Shown: positions 1-8,941, numbered from the stretch's first letter. The stretch: DNA of 64,000 nucleotides from Alphaproteobacteria bacterium (GCA_030426465.1 JAUHYK010000001.1:1-64000); one strand, 5' to 3'. Numbers and translations are program-made. Notes: a model not told the origin generated them from the sequence alone.

Positions 1-320
1 ATCTCGTATCCGGTGAGTTCGCAAATGTTTTATACGCGCCAAGCTCAGGCTACATCCAGGATGTTGTCTATGATCACCGCGGCGCAGCGGCGGCGGCCGT
101 TCTCAGCAGCAATGGCGTTCACCACCTCAACCCTGCGGATGAGGATGTGGCGGACAGGCTGGAGAACGCCGTACCCGGATCAACAATGTTGATCCTGTCG
201 AAATCCGTGACAGGCGAGCGCCTGGTCGCGAAAGCCTTCATGCCCGACGGCAAGGCGCAATATTATTTCTATGATGCGCCGGGCGGGCGGCTTGAGCTGA
301 TCGCCGCGGGGGGGGGGGGG
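1..320 (+). pseudogene. Remnant of an S9-family peptidase (propeller end only)
   Basis: An open frame enters from the left edge (codons in phase with position 3). It encodes about 105 residues resembling the last blades of an S9 peptidase beta-propeller, including YIQDVVYDHRGA, LENAVPG and QYYFYDAPGGRLELIAA. These parallel the corresponding stretch of the intact S9 peptidase just downstream (VDPAQNT..., LEAALPSG, QFFLFDREANSLALF). The frame then runs into a G13 tract and never reaches a catalytic domain; after the tract it is out-of-phase sequence to a stop near 407. I read it as a paralogous S9 peptidase truncated exactly at the propeller/hydrolase junction. A deletion or an assembly join at the G run would look the same. 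The N-terminus lies outside the window. Confidence 0.6.
308..320. repeat. G13 homopolymer tract
   Basis: Thirteen consecutive G residues lie between the truncated S9 fragment and the ATG of the intact S9 peptidase at 331. The tract overlaps the position expected for the Shine-Dalgarno sequence of the downstream gene, so its length could affect translation. It could equally be a two-colour sequencing artefact or an assembly join. No comparable homopolymer was noticed elsewhere in the window. Confidence 0.8.
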
Positions 321-330
321 AGAGGCGAAC

Positions 331-2301
331 ATGGGGAAACGGATGATCGCCCTTGCTGCCGCGTTTTTATGCGCGACGGCGGAATACTCAACGGCGATCG
401 CCGCTGAAATGGCTGACCCGGTCGTGTACGGGGCGCTCCCGACGGTCAGTTTCGCCGAAATCTCTCCGGACGGGCGCACTGTCGCGCAAATCCAATCAGC
501 GAACGGTGTGCGCGCAATCGCCTTTTATGACCTTGCAGGCGAGAAGAAAACGATCGGCGTCGAGCTTGGTGATGTGGATGCGCGCCACTTGCTCTGGGCA
601 GGCCCCAACCATGTGCTCGCCACGGTCTCGGCCAGCAAAACCTTTGCCTGGGGCCGCGGTCTTGAGACACACGAATTCTGGCGACTGATCTCGGTGGACC
701 GACGCACTGGCGAGTTTACATATCTATTTTCAGGGGCGTCCCGTTTTGACCGCTTTTTCGGAGCGCCTGAGCTTATCTCAACACTGAAGGAAGAACCGGA
801 ACACATTCTGGCAGGCCATGTCTCTAATCACGGCCAATATTCCATCTACAAAGTGAACCTCGCTGACGGAAAAGAAAAAATTGTCACGCGCGGAGATCGT
901 GCTGACGGAGGTTTCAAGGAAAAATTTGCAGGAACCGTTGACTGGGTGGTTGATGCTGACAGCGCGCCTGCAGTGCGCGTCGACTATTATACGGATGATG
1001 AACAGCGCCGATTCTACAAGCCGGACTCCGAGGGCGGTTGGACGCTCGCCAGCGCCCTTCCGGAAAAGGAAGCCGATGAGCAGCAAGCTGTGGTTTATAG
1101 CCTCGCGGGAGCGCCAAACCTCGTCTATGCAAAGATGATTGTTGATGGCTACAGAAAGTTTGTCATCTTCAATATCGATAGCTGTAAAATAGAAAAAGAA
1201 GTGTTTTCCCCGACCGGCTTTGACGTCGGCGGCGCCATCGTTGATCCTGCTCAAAACACCGCGATCGGCGTGACTTACCTGGACAATTTTGAGCAAACCT
1301 ATTTCCTGCGGCCTGACCTTCAAAAAATACAACTCGACCTCGAAGCTGCGCTTCCGTCTGGCAAGCCGCATATTACATCGTGGTCGGACGATTTTATACG
1401 GATCATGGTCCGAGTATCTTACAAGGATCATCCCGATCAGTTTTTTCTCTTTGACAGGGAAGCAAACTCACTCGCCTTGTTTTCAACCGCTTACAGCGCA
1501 CTGGACGGGCGCGTGGCGGCTGTAAAAGAGCGCTATGACTACACCACATCTGACGGAATGCGCATTCCGGGTTATCTGACCGTGCCAATAGGCGCTCAAA
1601 AGAAATCCATGCCTTTGATCGTGCTGCCTCACGGCGGACCATTCGCCCGGGACAGTCAGGCTTTTGACTGGTGGTCTTTCTTCTACGCGGCGCGCGGCTA
1701 TCTGGTCTATCAACCGAATTTTCGCGGCTCCGCCGGATATGGAGAAGCCTTCAGAGAGGCTGGCTTTGGCGAATGGGGCCGCAAGATGCAGGACGATATA
1801 ACTGAAGGCGTGCAAAGCCTCATCGCTGACGAGATTGCTGACCCTGACCGCATCTGCATTGCAGGCGCCAGTTATGGCGGTTATGCGGCGCTCGCCGGTG
1901 CGACGCTCACACCCGATCTTTATCGCTGCGCAGTAAGCGTGAGCGGCATTTCAAATGTTCTACTTCTGCTCTCTGACGCTCGCGGAAACGGAAATTCAGA
2001 AAATGACTATTGGACATTACGTGTCGGCAGCCGCTTTAGCGATGAGGACTCATTGAGAACGATCAGCCCTTTATACAACATTACCCCAAGCACATCCCCG
2101 ACGATGCTGATCCATTCCGAACATGACATTGTCGTTCCGGTCGGACAAAGCAGGATAATGCGCAACGCTCTACGCGATGCAGGCAGGGAGCATGAATTTG
2201 TCGTGATGGACGGAGAGGATCACTGGCTCTCAACCGCCAGGGCGCGCACAGAAATGCTGCAGCGGTCAATCGAGTTCATTGACAAGCATATCGGTCAGTA
2301 A
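331..2301 (+). CDS. S9 family peptidase (prolyl oligopeptidase type)
   Basis: A secreted serine peptidase of 656 residues. Residues 1-25 form a signal peptide (basic MGKRM, then a hydrophobic Ala-rich core). Residues 30-390 have the repeated beta-strand character of the S9 beta-propeller, and the C-terminal third is an alpha/beta-hydrolase. The catalytic triad is readable: Ser514 in GASYGGYAAL, Asp599 in SEHDIVVPV and His631 in DGEDHWLS. Upstream HGGPFARDSQ is the usual oxyanion-side motif. Family members cleave oligopeptides, often after Pro or Ala, in the periplasm or outside the cell. The preceding fragment is a truncated paralogue, so this was probably a tandem S9 pair. The start follows the G-rich tract ending in GAGAGG. 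Confidence 0.92.
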   Translation: MGKRMIALAAAFLCATAEYSTAIAAEMADPVVYGALPTVSFAEISPDGRTVAQIQSANGVRAIAFYDLAGEKKTIGVELGDVDARHLLWAGPNHVLATVSASKTFAWGRGLETHEFWRLISVDRRTGEFTYLFSGASRFDRFFGAPELISTLKEEPEHILAGHVSNHGQYSIYKVNLADGKEKIVTRGDRADGGFKEKFAGTVDWVVDADSAPAVRVDYYTDDEQRRFYKPDSEGGWTLASALPEKEADEQQAVVYSLAGAPNLVYAKMIVDGYRKFVIFNIDSCKIEKEVFSPTGFDVGGAIVDPAQNTAIGVTYLDNFEQTYFLRPDLQKIQLDLEAALPSGKPHITSWSDDFIRIMVRVSYKDHPDQFFLFDREANSLALFSTAYSALDGRVAAVKERYDYTTSDGMRIPGYLTVPIGAQKKSMPLIVLPHGGPFARDSQAFDWWSFFYAARGYLVYQPNFRGSAGYGEAFREAGFGEWGRKMQDDITEGVQSLIADEIADPDRICIAGASYGGYAALAGATLTPDLYRCAVSVSGISNVLLLLSDARGNGNSENDYWTLRVGSRFSDEDSLRTISPLYNITPSTSPTMLIHSEHDIVVPVGQSRIMRNALRDAGREHEFVVMDGEDHWLSTARARTEMLQRSIEFIDKHIGQ

Positions 2302-2354
2302 AAGCGCGACTGGTTTAATTTCATTGTAAGGCGTAGGGACGAAACTGACCGTCA

Positions 2355-3167
2355 ATGGGCTTGCTAGGACAGATACGAGACAGGTTGAACGCGCGTCACA
2401 AAACAGGTGTTGTGTTCATTCATCCACAAAAATGCGGCGGGTCGTCACTAGAGACAGCGCTGTTCCGCCATTACCGCCTGTCACGGGAGCGCATTTTTCC
2501 GATCGAAGCCCGGAATGCGGCGCGGACGCTGCATGATGGGCCAGACGCCCCCTTGCCGGAAATAGAAGCATCCACATACAGACAGTTTCTTGTCTCTTAT
2601 GCGCTGGAGCGCGGCGTTAAATGCGTAACCGGGCATGTTCCGTTTAGCCCGGCGCTACAGTCCAAACACGGCGACACCCACAAATTCATTACTGTTCTGC
2701 GCGAGCCGGTGGCGCGCTTCTGTTCGCATTTGCGCTACGCATATAACAGCGGCATGGAAACATCGGCGGGCGACGATGTCGACGCCTTTCTCGAAAGCCG
2801 CCGCGCGCGATATAGCGGCGCGCTTTACGCCTATTGTTTCGGCGGCTGGACCGATCTTGATGAGCCTGTCACGGAAAAGCATATCGACGACGCCCGCGAA
2901 AACATTCTCGCACTCGATGCCGTTGGTTATCTCGACTGTTTTCCCGCGTTCCTTGATGATATCAGCGCGCTTCTGGGGGCCCGGATCACCGCCGGTCATG
3001 AAAATAAAACGACAGATCGCAAATCATCATTTCGCGGTGAGTTCACACCGTCACAGATGGCGAAAATCCGCCAATTGTGCGAGCCGAGTGCAGCAATCTA
3101 CGAATATGTGCGAAAAAAGCGACCGCCCGCTGACTATAGAGAAAGCCCGAGACGCAGGCCCATCTGA
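2355..3167 (+). CDS. Sulfotransferase family protein
   Basis: A 270-residue protein with the two PAPS-binding signatures of sulfotransferases. The 5'-phosphosulfate loop is FIHPQKCGGSSLETAL near residues 21-36, and the 3'-phosphate site is FITVLREPVARFCSHLR near 106-122. Such enzymes move sulfate from PAPS to sugars or other hydroxyl acceptors; the acceptor cannot be told from sequence. There is no signal peptide or obvious membrane segment, so it is probably cytoplasmic. The last 34 bases overlap the end of the convergent PagL-like gene. The neighbouring PagL-like and acyltransferase genes suggest modification of an envelope glycan, which is inference. Confidence 0.85.
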   Translation: MGLLGQIRDRLNARHKTGVVFIHPQKCGGSSLETALFRHYRLSRERIFPIEARNAARTLHDGPDAPLPEIEASTYRQFLVSYALERGVKCVTGHVPFSPALQSKHGDTHKFITVLREPVARFCSHLRYAYNSGMETSAGDDVDAFLESRRARYSGALYAYCFGGWTDLDEPVTEKHIDDARENILALDAVGYLDCFPAFLDDISALLGARITAGHENKTTDRKSSFRGEFTPSQMAKIRQLCEPSAAIYEYVRKKRPPADYRESPRRRPI

Positions 3168-3691
3168 TCGAGGCCTTCATTGTCGGAGCACAAGCCCGCA
3201 TTGGAGATGTGGTTCCAGTGAAACGATGCTGAAAGGCGATCGGTCACCCGATAGCCGACATCGCCGGCGAGGCGGAACAACGCCCGGCACCCGAAAAAGA
3301 TCGTGTCGTCGACGCGCGCCGCATCGGCGATGGGGTCGTAACGGTCGGTTTCTCCATTGTGGATCGCGGCGCCAACGCCGGCCGCCACGAAAAAGCGGGA
3401 TAGGTCAACGCTCCATTCCAGCGCAGTATAGATCTGGCTGGTGGCGTCGCCATCGGTCGCCACTGTCGCGCCCACGACCGGGCGCGGCGAGGCCAGCACA
3501 CTCAGAAAACGCGGCGACGAAAACACCGCTTCGCCATTGAGAGCCGCGCCGTCTTCCTTGCTTGACCCAAAGCCGCAGCAGCTTTGCGTAAATACGCCGA
3601 AACGAACCTCATCCAGTTCCACAGCGCGCGCCTGGCCCGCGAGCGAAGCCAAAGCGAATACTATAAAGATGGTATGTGTCAGTCGTTTCAT
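3134..3691 (-). CDS. PagL-like acyloxyacyl hydrolase (lipid A 3-O-deacylase family)
   Basis: A 185-residue protein with a signal peptide (cut near AGQARA|VELDEV) followed by alternating hydrophobic strands typical of a small outer-membrane barrel. The C-terminal motif WNHISNAGL carries the His161-x-Ser163 pair of the PagL active site. The third catalytic position, Glu in Pseudomonas PagL fourteen residues after the His, is Asp175 here (NEGLDQMGLRLG). PagL removes the 3-O acyl chain of lipid A at the outer membrane. The family is the best reading; activity with Asp is untested. The gene is convergent with the sulfotransferase and overlaps its 3' end by 34 bp. Confidence 0.78.
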   Translation of the reverse strand: MKRLTHTIFIVFALASLAGQARAVELDEVRFGVFTQSCCGFGSSKEDGAALNGEAVFSSPRFLSVLASPRPVVGATVATDGDATSQIYTALEWSVDLSRFFVAAGVGAAIHNGETDRYDPIADAARVDDTIFFGCRALFRLAGDVGYRVTDRLSASFHWNHISNAGLCSDNEGLDQMGLRLGLSL

Positions 3692-3834
3692 TTTTCCGTC
3701 TCACCCCAAAAAGCGGGACATATTAGAGCCCTAAAGGGTTAACCTAGCCTTTACCGAAATCACGGACGCAAGGCCCATACGGCGCAATTCTTGCTCTGTG
3801 AGGGAAGCTTTTATCCGATTTCCAAAGGAAACTC

Positions 3835-4887
3835 ATGACACAAGCTGCGCGCCAGATGACGACGGTTCATTCGATCCAGTTTCTGCGTTTTCTCGCCGCG
3901 GCGCTTGTCGTCGCCTATCACGCGTTTCATTTCATTGACCTGAACGTCCTCGCCCTCGGCGAGCGGTTGATGCATTTCGCGACGTTCGGAGCCTCAGGCG
4001 TTCATATCTTTTTCGTCATCAGCGGCTTTATCATGGTGTGGACGAGCGAGGGTAAATTCGGAAAGGCGTCGAGTATCGGCGGCTTTGCCCGCCGGCGCTT
4101 TATCAGAATCTATCCGATCTACTGGGCGCTGGCCGCAATCAATATTTTCATCGCCTACGCCTTTCATCTCGGCCTGCCTGAATCCGTCAGCGATGCTATC
4201 GGCGCGGCGATGCTTGCGCCCGGTCATTCGTCAAAACTTATTTTTGTAGGATGGACGCTCACTTTCGAGCTTTTCTTTTACGGCGTATTCGCCGTGTTGC
4301 TTTTGCTTTCCAAACGCATGAGCGTGATCGCGCTTTCCCTGTTGTTCACCGCGCTCGCGGCTATTGGCGTCCTCTTCGATCCCGCAAACGCCGCCCTGCA
4401 TGTGGCGACAGATACGCTACTGCTTGAATTTGTCATGGGCGCATGGATCGCCGTGATTGTCAGGTCGGACCTTCCCTTGCCAGGCTGGGCCCCGCCAACT
4501 CTGGTGGCGGCAGGTCTCGTGAGCTTCGGCGGCGCAGCGCTTATCGGCCCTGCGGCCCTTCCCACCGTCATCAGCTATGGCGGGCCGAGCGCTCTATTGA
4601 TCTGCGGTATGGTGTTGATGGAAAAACAGGGCCGCCTGTCGCAAACAGTAAAACGTTTTAGCCCGCTGGGCGATAGTTCCTATTCGCTGTATCTTGTACA
4701 TGCGATGATCTTGCCGCCATTGACTATGCTCACCGCAGGCGTCTTCGGCGCAAGCCTCTGGGCCGCGCTCACCCTTGCTGTTTTGCTGACCCTTGTCTGC
4801 ATCGCCGTCGCCCATGGCGTTTATCTGTGGCTGGAGCGGCCGCTAATCGGCGCCGTCAGAAAATTCATCAGTCCACGGAAAGTTTAG
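3835..4887 (+). CDS. Acyltransferase 3 family membrane protein
   Basis: A 350-residue integral membrane acyltransferase of the type that O-acetylates or O-acylates surface polysaccharides. The N-terminal signature SIQFLRFLAAALVVAYHAFH contains the family's R/H motif, and RRFIRIYPIYW is the second conserved block near residues 84-95. About ten hydrophobic segments follow, and the C-terminal tail is short and basic. A clear ribosome site (AAAGGAAA) sits seven bases before the ATG. The stop codon overlaps the end of convergent priA by four bases. The substrate is unknown; the sulfotransferase and PagL-like neighbours suggest envelope glycan or lipid A decoration. Confidence 0.88.
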   Translation: MTQAARQMTTVHSIQFLRFLAAALVVAYHAFHFIDLNVLALGERLMHFATFGASGVHIFFVISGFIMVWTSEGKFGKASSIGGFARRRFIRIYPIYWALAAINIFIAYAFHLGLPESVSDAIGAAMLAPGHSSKLIFVGWTLTFELFFYGVFAVLLLLSKRMSVIALSLLFTALAAIGVLFDPANAALHVATDTLLLEFVMGAWIAVIVRSDLPLPGWAPPTLVAAGLVSFGGAALIGPAALPTVISYGGPSALLICGMVLMEKQGRLSQTVKRFSPLGDSSYSLYLVHAMILPPLTMLTAGVFGASLWAALTLAVLLTLVCIAVAHGVYLWLERPLIGAVRKFISPRKV

Positions 4888-7106
4888 AGAAAAGAATAGG
4901 GGTTGATGTCGACGGTAACGCGCACCGGTCCAGGCACTTTCACGGCGGCAAGCCAGTCTGCGAGATAGGCCTGAAGGCTGACATTGCGGCGCGCCTTGAC
5001 AAGAAGGCGCATGCGCGCAACGCCCCGCAGCCGGTAAATCGGCGCGCGCGCCGGGCCCAAAACCTCAACACCTTCTGCATAAGGCGCCGCCGCCTTCAGG
5101 GCGTTCGCCGTCTTGTCGAGCGCCTGTTCATCGAGCGAGCGCAAAGTCACGGCCGCAAGGCGGCCATAGGGTGGAAAACCGAGATCGCGCCGGCCGATCG
5201 CCTCAGCCGCCAGAAAGGCGTCGCGATCGCCGGAAGCCAGCGCGGCAAGGACAGGCGCCTCAGGCTGATAGGTCTGCAGAAAGGCGCGGCCCGGCTTTTC
5301 GGCGCGCCCGGCGCGGCCCGTTACCTGGGACAGCAATTGATAAGTCCGTTCCGCCGCCCGCAGATCACCGCCCGCAAGTCCAAGATCGGCGTCAACAACG
5401 CCCACCAGCGTCAGATTTGGAAAATGGTGGCCTTTCGCGGCGACTTGCGTCGCAATCAGAATGTCGATCTCGCCCGCCTTCATGGCGTCGAGCACCTCAC
5501 GCATAGATTTCGGCCCCGGCGCCGTATCGGAGGACAGGACTGAAATACGCGCTTGCGGCCAGCGCTCTTTTGCTTCTTCTGCGACGCGCTCGATCCCCGG
5601 CCCGCAAGGCGTCAACGCGTCGACCGCATTACAGGAGGGACAAGCGGACGGTTTCGGCATAGAAAAACCAGTGTGATGACAGATCAGCCGGTTTTCAAAC
5701 CGGTGTTCGACCAGCATTGAATCAGACCCCGGCGCCGTCATCTTGTGGCCGCACCGCCGGCAAAGCGTCAGCGGCGCATAACCCCGGCGATTGAGGAACA
5801 AGAGTGATTGTTCGTGTGCGGACAGATTCTTGTCAATCTCGCGCACCAGCGCCGGCGACAGCCAGCGCCCCGCCTCCGGCGCGTCTTCGCGCATGTCAAT
5901 AAGGCTGATCTCGGGCATCGCCGCATCGGCGAAACGCGATGAAAGGCCCACCGCGTCATACCGGCCCTCATCCACATTGACGACGGTTTCAAGCGACGGC
6001 GTCGCTGACGCCAGCGCCACAGGAAACCCGCCGAGGCTTCCGCGCGCCACCGCCATGTCGCGGGCGTGATAGATTACGCCTTCTTCCTGTTTATAGGCGT
6101 TGTCGTGCTCTTCATCGACAACGATGAGGCTTAGCTTCTTGAAAGGCAGAAACAACGCCGAGCGCGCTCCCACCACCAGCCGTGCGCTTCCATCCGCCAC
6201 GCGTCGCCAGCTGCGCCGCCGCTGCGCGCCCGTTAGGTCTGAATGCCATGGCGCCGGCGCCGCGCCGAAGCGCTCCTCAACACGGGTCAGGAAGGGAAGC
6301 GTCAGCGCGATTTCGGGGAGCAGGATCAGCACCTGAGCCTCCGGGTCTTTCTTCAACGCCGCCGCGACCGCTTCGAAATAAACTTCGGTCTTGCCGGACC
6401 CTGTTACGCCATCGATCAGGACTGCCTTGTGCCCGCCTTCCTCAACAACGGCGGCGAGCATCTCCGCCGCAAATTGCTGGTCGTCCGAAAGCCCGGGGCC
6501 CTGCCGGTCGAGATCGGGCTGTGCGAAAGGCGGGTCGGGATCGATTTCGACACGGGAGAGCGCGCCCGCATCGGCGAGGCCGCGCACCACCGCCTCGCTA
6601 ACATTCGCTTGCGACGCCAGATCCGAAGCAAAGCGCGGGCGATCCACTGCAGCGGCGAGCACCGCCTTGCGCTGCGCCGTCATGCGCAACCCCTCCGGCG
6701 AATCGGCGCGAATAAATGCCGTCTGCATGCGCGGGCCCTCCAACGCATCGGAAACCCGCATCACCATCCGGAGGAGCGCGCCTTTGGGAAACATCGTATA
6801 TGCAGCCGCCCAGTCGATGAAGGCGATCAGCTCCGGCGAGAGCGGCGGCGCATCGAATACACCCGCCAGGGTTTTCAGCTTTTCCAGCGGCGGCGCTTCC
6901 CCCTCGGACGGCCAGACAACGCCCGCAACCTCCCGCGGACCAAAGGGCGCCGTCACAAAAGCGCCTAGAGGCGGAACCTCGCCATCGCACGCATAATCAT
7001 AGGCTTTCGGCAGCGGCATGGGGAAAAGCACGCTCACACGCCCGCCTGTTAGCGCCGTCTCGCCCTCGTCATGGCGGTTTTCCATCAGGGGTGGAGCCTT
7101 ATTCAT
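4884..7106 (-). CDS. priA: Primosomal protein N' (replication restart helicase)
   Basis: PriA, 740 residues, a 3'-5' superfamily 2 helicase that reloads the replisome at collapsed forks. The N-terminal 3' DNA-binding region (VLFPMPLPKAYDYACD) is followed by Walker A GVTGSGKTEVYF with Lys239, then the DEEH box at 331-334 and helicase motif IV FLNRRGYAP. The zinc region has CRRC, then CHHTG, then CPSC. The usual second Cys of the middle pair is Thr here, which may be common in this lineage. Later motifs GTQVAAKGHHFP-like (TQVAAKGHHFPNL) and QVTGRAGR are intact. An alternative start seven codons in (MENRHDEG) is possible. The end overlaps convergent acyltransferase 3 by four bases. Confidence 0.97.
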   Translation of the reverse strand: MNKAPPLMENRHDEGETALTGGRVSVLFPMPLPKAYDYACDGEVPPLGAFVTAPFGPREVAGVVWPSEGEAPPLEKLKTLAGVFDAPPLSPELIAFIDWAAAYTMFPKGALLRMVMRVSDALEGPRMQTAFIRADSPEGLRMTAQRKAVLAAAVDRPRFASDLASQANVSEAVVRGLADAGALSRVEIDPDPPFAQPDLDRQGPGLSDDQQFAAEMLAAVVEEGGHKAVLIDGVTGSGKTEVYFEAVAAALKKDPEAQVLILLPEIALTLPFLTRVEERFGAAPAPWHSDLTGAQRRRSWRRVADGSARLVVGARSALFLPFKKLSLIVVDEEHDNAYKQEEGVIYHARDMAVARGSLGGFPVALASATPSLETVVNVDEGRYDAVGLSSRFADAAMPEISLIDMREDAPEAGRWLSPALVREIDKNLSAHEQSLLFLNRRGYAPLTLCRRCGHKMTAPGSDSMLVEHRFENRLICHHTGFSMPKPSACPSCNAVDALTPCGPGIERVAEEAKERWPQARISVLSSDTAPGPKSMREVLDAMKAGEIDILIATQVAAKGHHFPNLTLVGVVDADLGLAGGDLRAAERTYQLLSQVTGRAGRAEKPGRAFLQTYQPEAPVLAALASGDRDAFLAAEAIGRRDLGFPPYGRLAAVTLRSLDEQALDKTANALKAAAPYAEGVEVLGPARAPIYRLRGVARMRLLVKARRNVSLQAYLADWLAAVKVPGPVRVTVDINPYSFL

Positions 7107-7199
7107 CTCAGACGCGCTTGATCCTCAGGTCAGTTTCGGCTGAATTACGCACCAAACAAAGCGCCAATGTGGCGATCAGTAATTTTTGGGCCCCGCGCA

Positions 7200-8219
7200 A
7201 TGCGTCTTATCCTTCTGTCGATCCTGGTATTCGCCCTCAGCGCCGGCGGCGCCTCAGCGAAATATAGCTTCTGCAACAAGTCGAGCTACGCGCTTTCAGC
7301 GGCGATTGGTTATGTGGACGGCGACCGGCTCGCCACAAGAGGCTGGTGGCGGCTTCGACCCGGACAATGCAAGGTAGTGCTGACGGAAACGGCGAAACCC
7401 GGCCGCTATTTTGTTTATGCAGAGGCAATCCCCGGACACAAGGGCCCATTGAGAACATGGTCCGGCGATACTGCGCTTTGTGTAGAAAACAATGGCTTCT
7501 TCAACTTGCGCAATCAGGATGTGTGCCGCGACGATCCCATGCGCCAGCGAAAATTTTTCAACGTCGAAGTCACCGAAGCCGCAGGCGGCGCGTGGCAAAC
7601 CGACTTCAGCGAAGCATCGACTTATACTGTTTACTCAGCGGAAGTCGCAGGGGTGCAACGGCTGCTCTCTGACATTGGCAAGAACTCCGGCGATGTCGAC
7701 GGCGCCATGGGCCGGGAAACACAGCGCGCGCTCGCCAATTACCGCAAGGAAAAGGGCCTGCCCGACGGTTATAATATCGACGATGAACTCATCGATGCGC
7801 TGATTGAGGACGCCAATGCGAGCGAGGCCAAGCTTGGTCTGTTCTACTGCAACAAAACCAACAACGCGGTCTGGTCCGCTGTCGCCGAATCCGAAGGCGA
7901 TGAAAAATATCGCTCCAAAGGCTGGTGGAAGATTGAGCCCGGCGACTGCGCCAAAATCATCAAGGGCGCGCTCGGGAAAGATCACTATTATGTCTACGGC
8001 CTGATCGACGATCCCGCCGGCGAGCGCACCATGACCGGCGGCGAGAAAAATTTCTGCACGAATCTCGTGATGTTCAACAGCGCCAACGACCTTTCCTGCG
8101 CGGATCAGGACCTTGACGAGGCGGCGTTCCGCCGCGTTGAAATCGGCGGCGCCGAGTCGGCCACGTTCGAGTTCACGCCAGCGATGTTCGCTGCGCCGCA
8201 GGACGACGCTTCACAGTGA
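7200..8219 (+). CDS. Two DUF1036 domains flanking a peptidoglycan-binding-like domain
   Basis: A secreted protein of 339 residues from this start. The signal peptide is MRLILLSILVFALSAGGASA; a longer reading from 7167 would put a non-signal-like stretch in front of it. The first DUF1036 domain (FCNKSSYALSAAIGY, GWWRLRPGQC) covers about residues 20-125. A PG_binding_1-like segment (VQRLLSDIGKNSGDVDGAMG, QRALANYRKEKGL) follows, then a second DUF1036 domain (FYCNKTNNAVWSAV, GWWKIEPGDC) at about 215-330. DUF1036 has no settled function; the middle domain suggests cell-wall contact in the periplasm. The stop codon overlaps the GTG start of the next gene (GTGA), so the two are probably translationally coupled. 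Confidence 0.85.
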   Translation: MRLILLSILVFALSAGGASAKYSFCNKSSYALSAAIGYVDGDRLATRGWWRLRPGQCKVVLTETAKPGRYFVYAEAIPGHKGPLRTWSGDTALCVENNGFFNLRNQDVCRDDPMRQRKFFNVEVTEAAGGAWQTDFSEASTYTVYSAEVAGVQRLLSDIGKNSGDVDGAMGRETQRALANYRKEKGLPDGYNIDDELIDALIEDANASEAKLGLFYCNKTNNAVWSAVAESEGDEKYRSKGWWKIEPGDCAKIIKGALGKDHYYVYGLIDDPAGERTMTGGEKNFCTNLVMFNSANDLSCADQDLDEAAFRRVEIGGAESATFEFTPAMFAAPQDDASQ

Positions 8220-8941
8220 CGCCAGCCCCCAAGAGCCAGGACGCAGCGCCGGATCTCACCCATGTGGAAAGCTGGGTGTTCGATCTCGACAACACGCTCT
8301 ATTCCGCCGACTGTCAGCTCTTCGCACAAATCGACGCGCGCATGACCGAGTTCATATGTAGCCGCTTTGATATGGCGCGCGACGAAGCGCGGCGGATGCA
8401 AAAGGCCTATTATGTGGAATATGGCACGACCATGAGCGGGCTCATGACCCGCCATGATGTATGTCCTGACGAGTTTCTCGAATATGTGCACGACATCGAT
8501 GTGAGCGTCGTCCATGAAAATCTGGACCTCGGGACGGCGCTGGCGGCTTTGCCCGGCCGCAAGTTCATTTTCACCAACGGTTCGGTGAAGCATGCGGAGA
8601 ATGTCGCGAGCGCGCTCGGCGTGCTTCATCACTTTGACGAAATCTTCGACATCAAGGCCGCCGGCTATGCGCCAAAGCCGAGACGCGAGCCCTATGAAAA
8701 ATTTCTTTCCTCTCACGGGATCACGCCGCGAGGCGCAGTCATGTTCGAGGATATCGTCCAGAATCTCGAAGCGCCGCACGCGCTTGGCATGACGACGGTG
8801 CTTGTTCATTCCGACGCCGCCTGGCTCGACGACGAGCCGCATGAAAAAAGACCGGCGCGGCGGGGAGACAATGCAGCCCATGTGCATTATGTCACCGACG
8901 ACATCACTGCGTTTCTCAACGCTGCGACCCTTTCAGCCTAA
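8216..8941 (+). CDS. Pyrimidine 5'-nucleotidase (HAD superfamily)
   Basis: A cytoplasmic 241-residue HAD hydrolase. Motif I is VFDLDNTLYSAD with the nucleophile and acid Asp pair, motif II is FTNGS, motif III is the Lys of KPRREPYEKFL, and motif IV is MFEDIVQN. The DNTLY variant and helical cap are typical of the YjjG/SDT1-like pyrimidine 5'-nucleotidases. In many alphaproteobacteria this gene sits beside dapD, as here. It starts with GTG within the stop of the DUF1036 gene (four-base overlap), which implies coupling. dapD begins 21 bases downstream on the same strand. Confidence 0.9.
   Translation: MTPAPKSQDAAPDLTHVESWVFDLDNTLYSADCQLFAQIDARMTEFICSRFDMARDEARRMQKAYYVEYGTTMSGLMTRHDVCPDEFLEYVHDIDVSVVHENLDLGTALAALPGRKFIFTNGSVKHAENVASALGVLHHFDEIFDIKAAGYAPKPRREPYEKFLSSHGITPRGAVMFEDIVQNLEAPHALGMTTVLVHSDAAWLDDEPHEKRPARRGDNAAHVHYVTDDITAFLNAATLSA

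Noticed and set aside
778-1431. 217-codon minus-strand frame within the S9 peptidase gene
   Set aside because: Fully antisense to a clear S9 peptidase, with no ribosome site or known motif.
4827-5543. Long plus-strand open frame of 238 codons antisense to priA
   Set aside because: It lies wholly inside the priA coding region apart from its start, shows no domain, and is Arg/Ala-rich as expected from antisense frames in GC-rich DNA.
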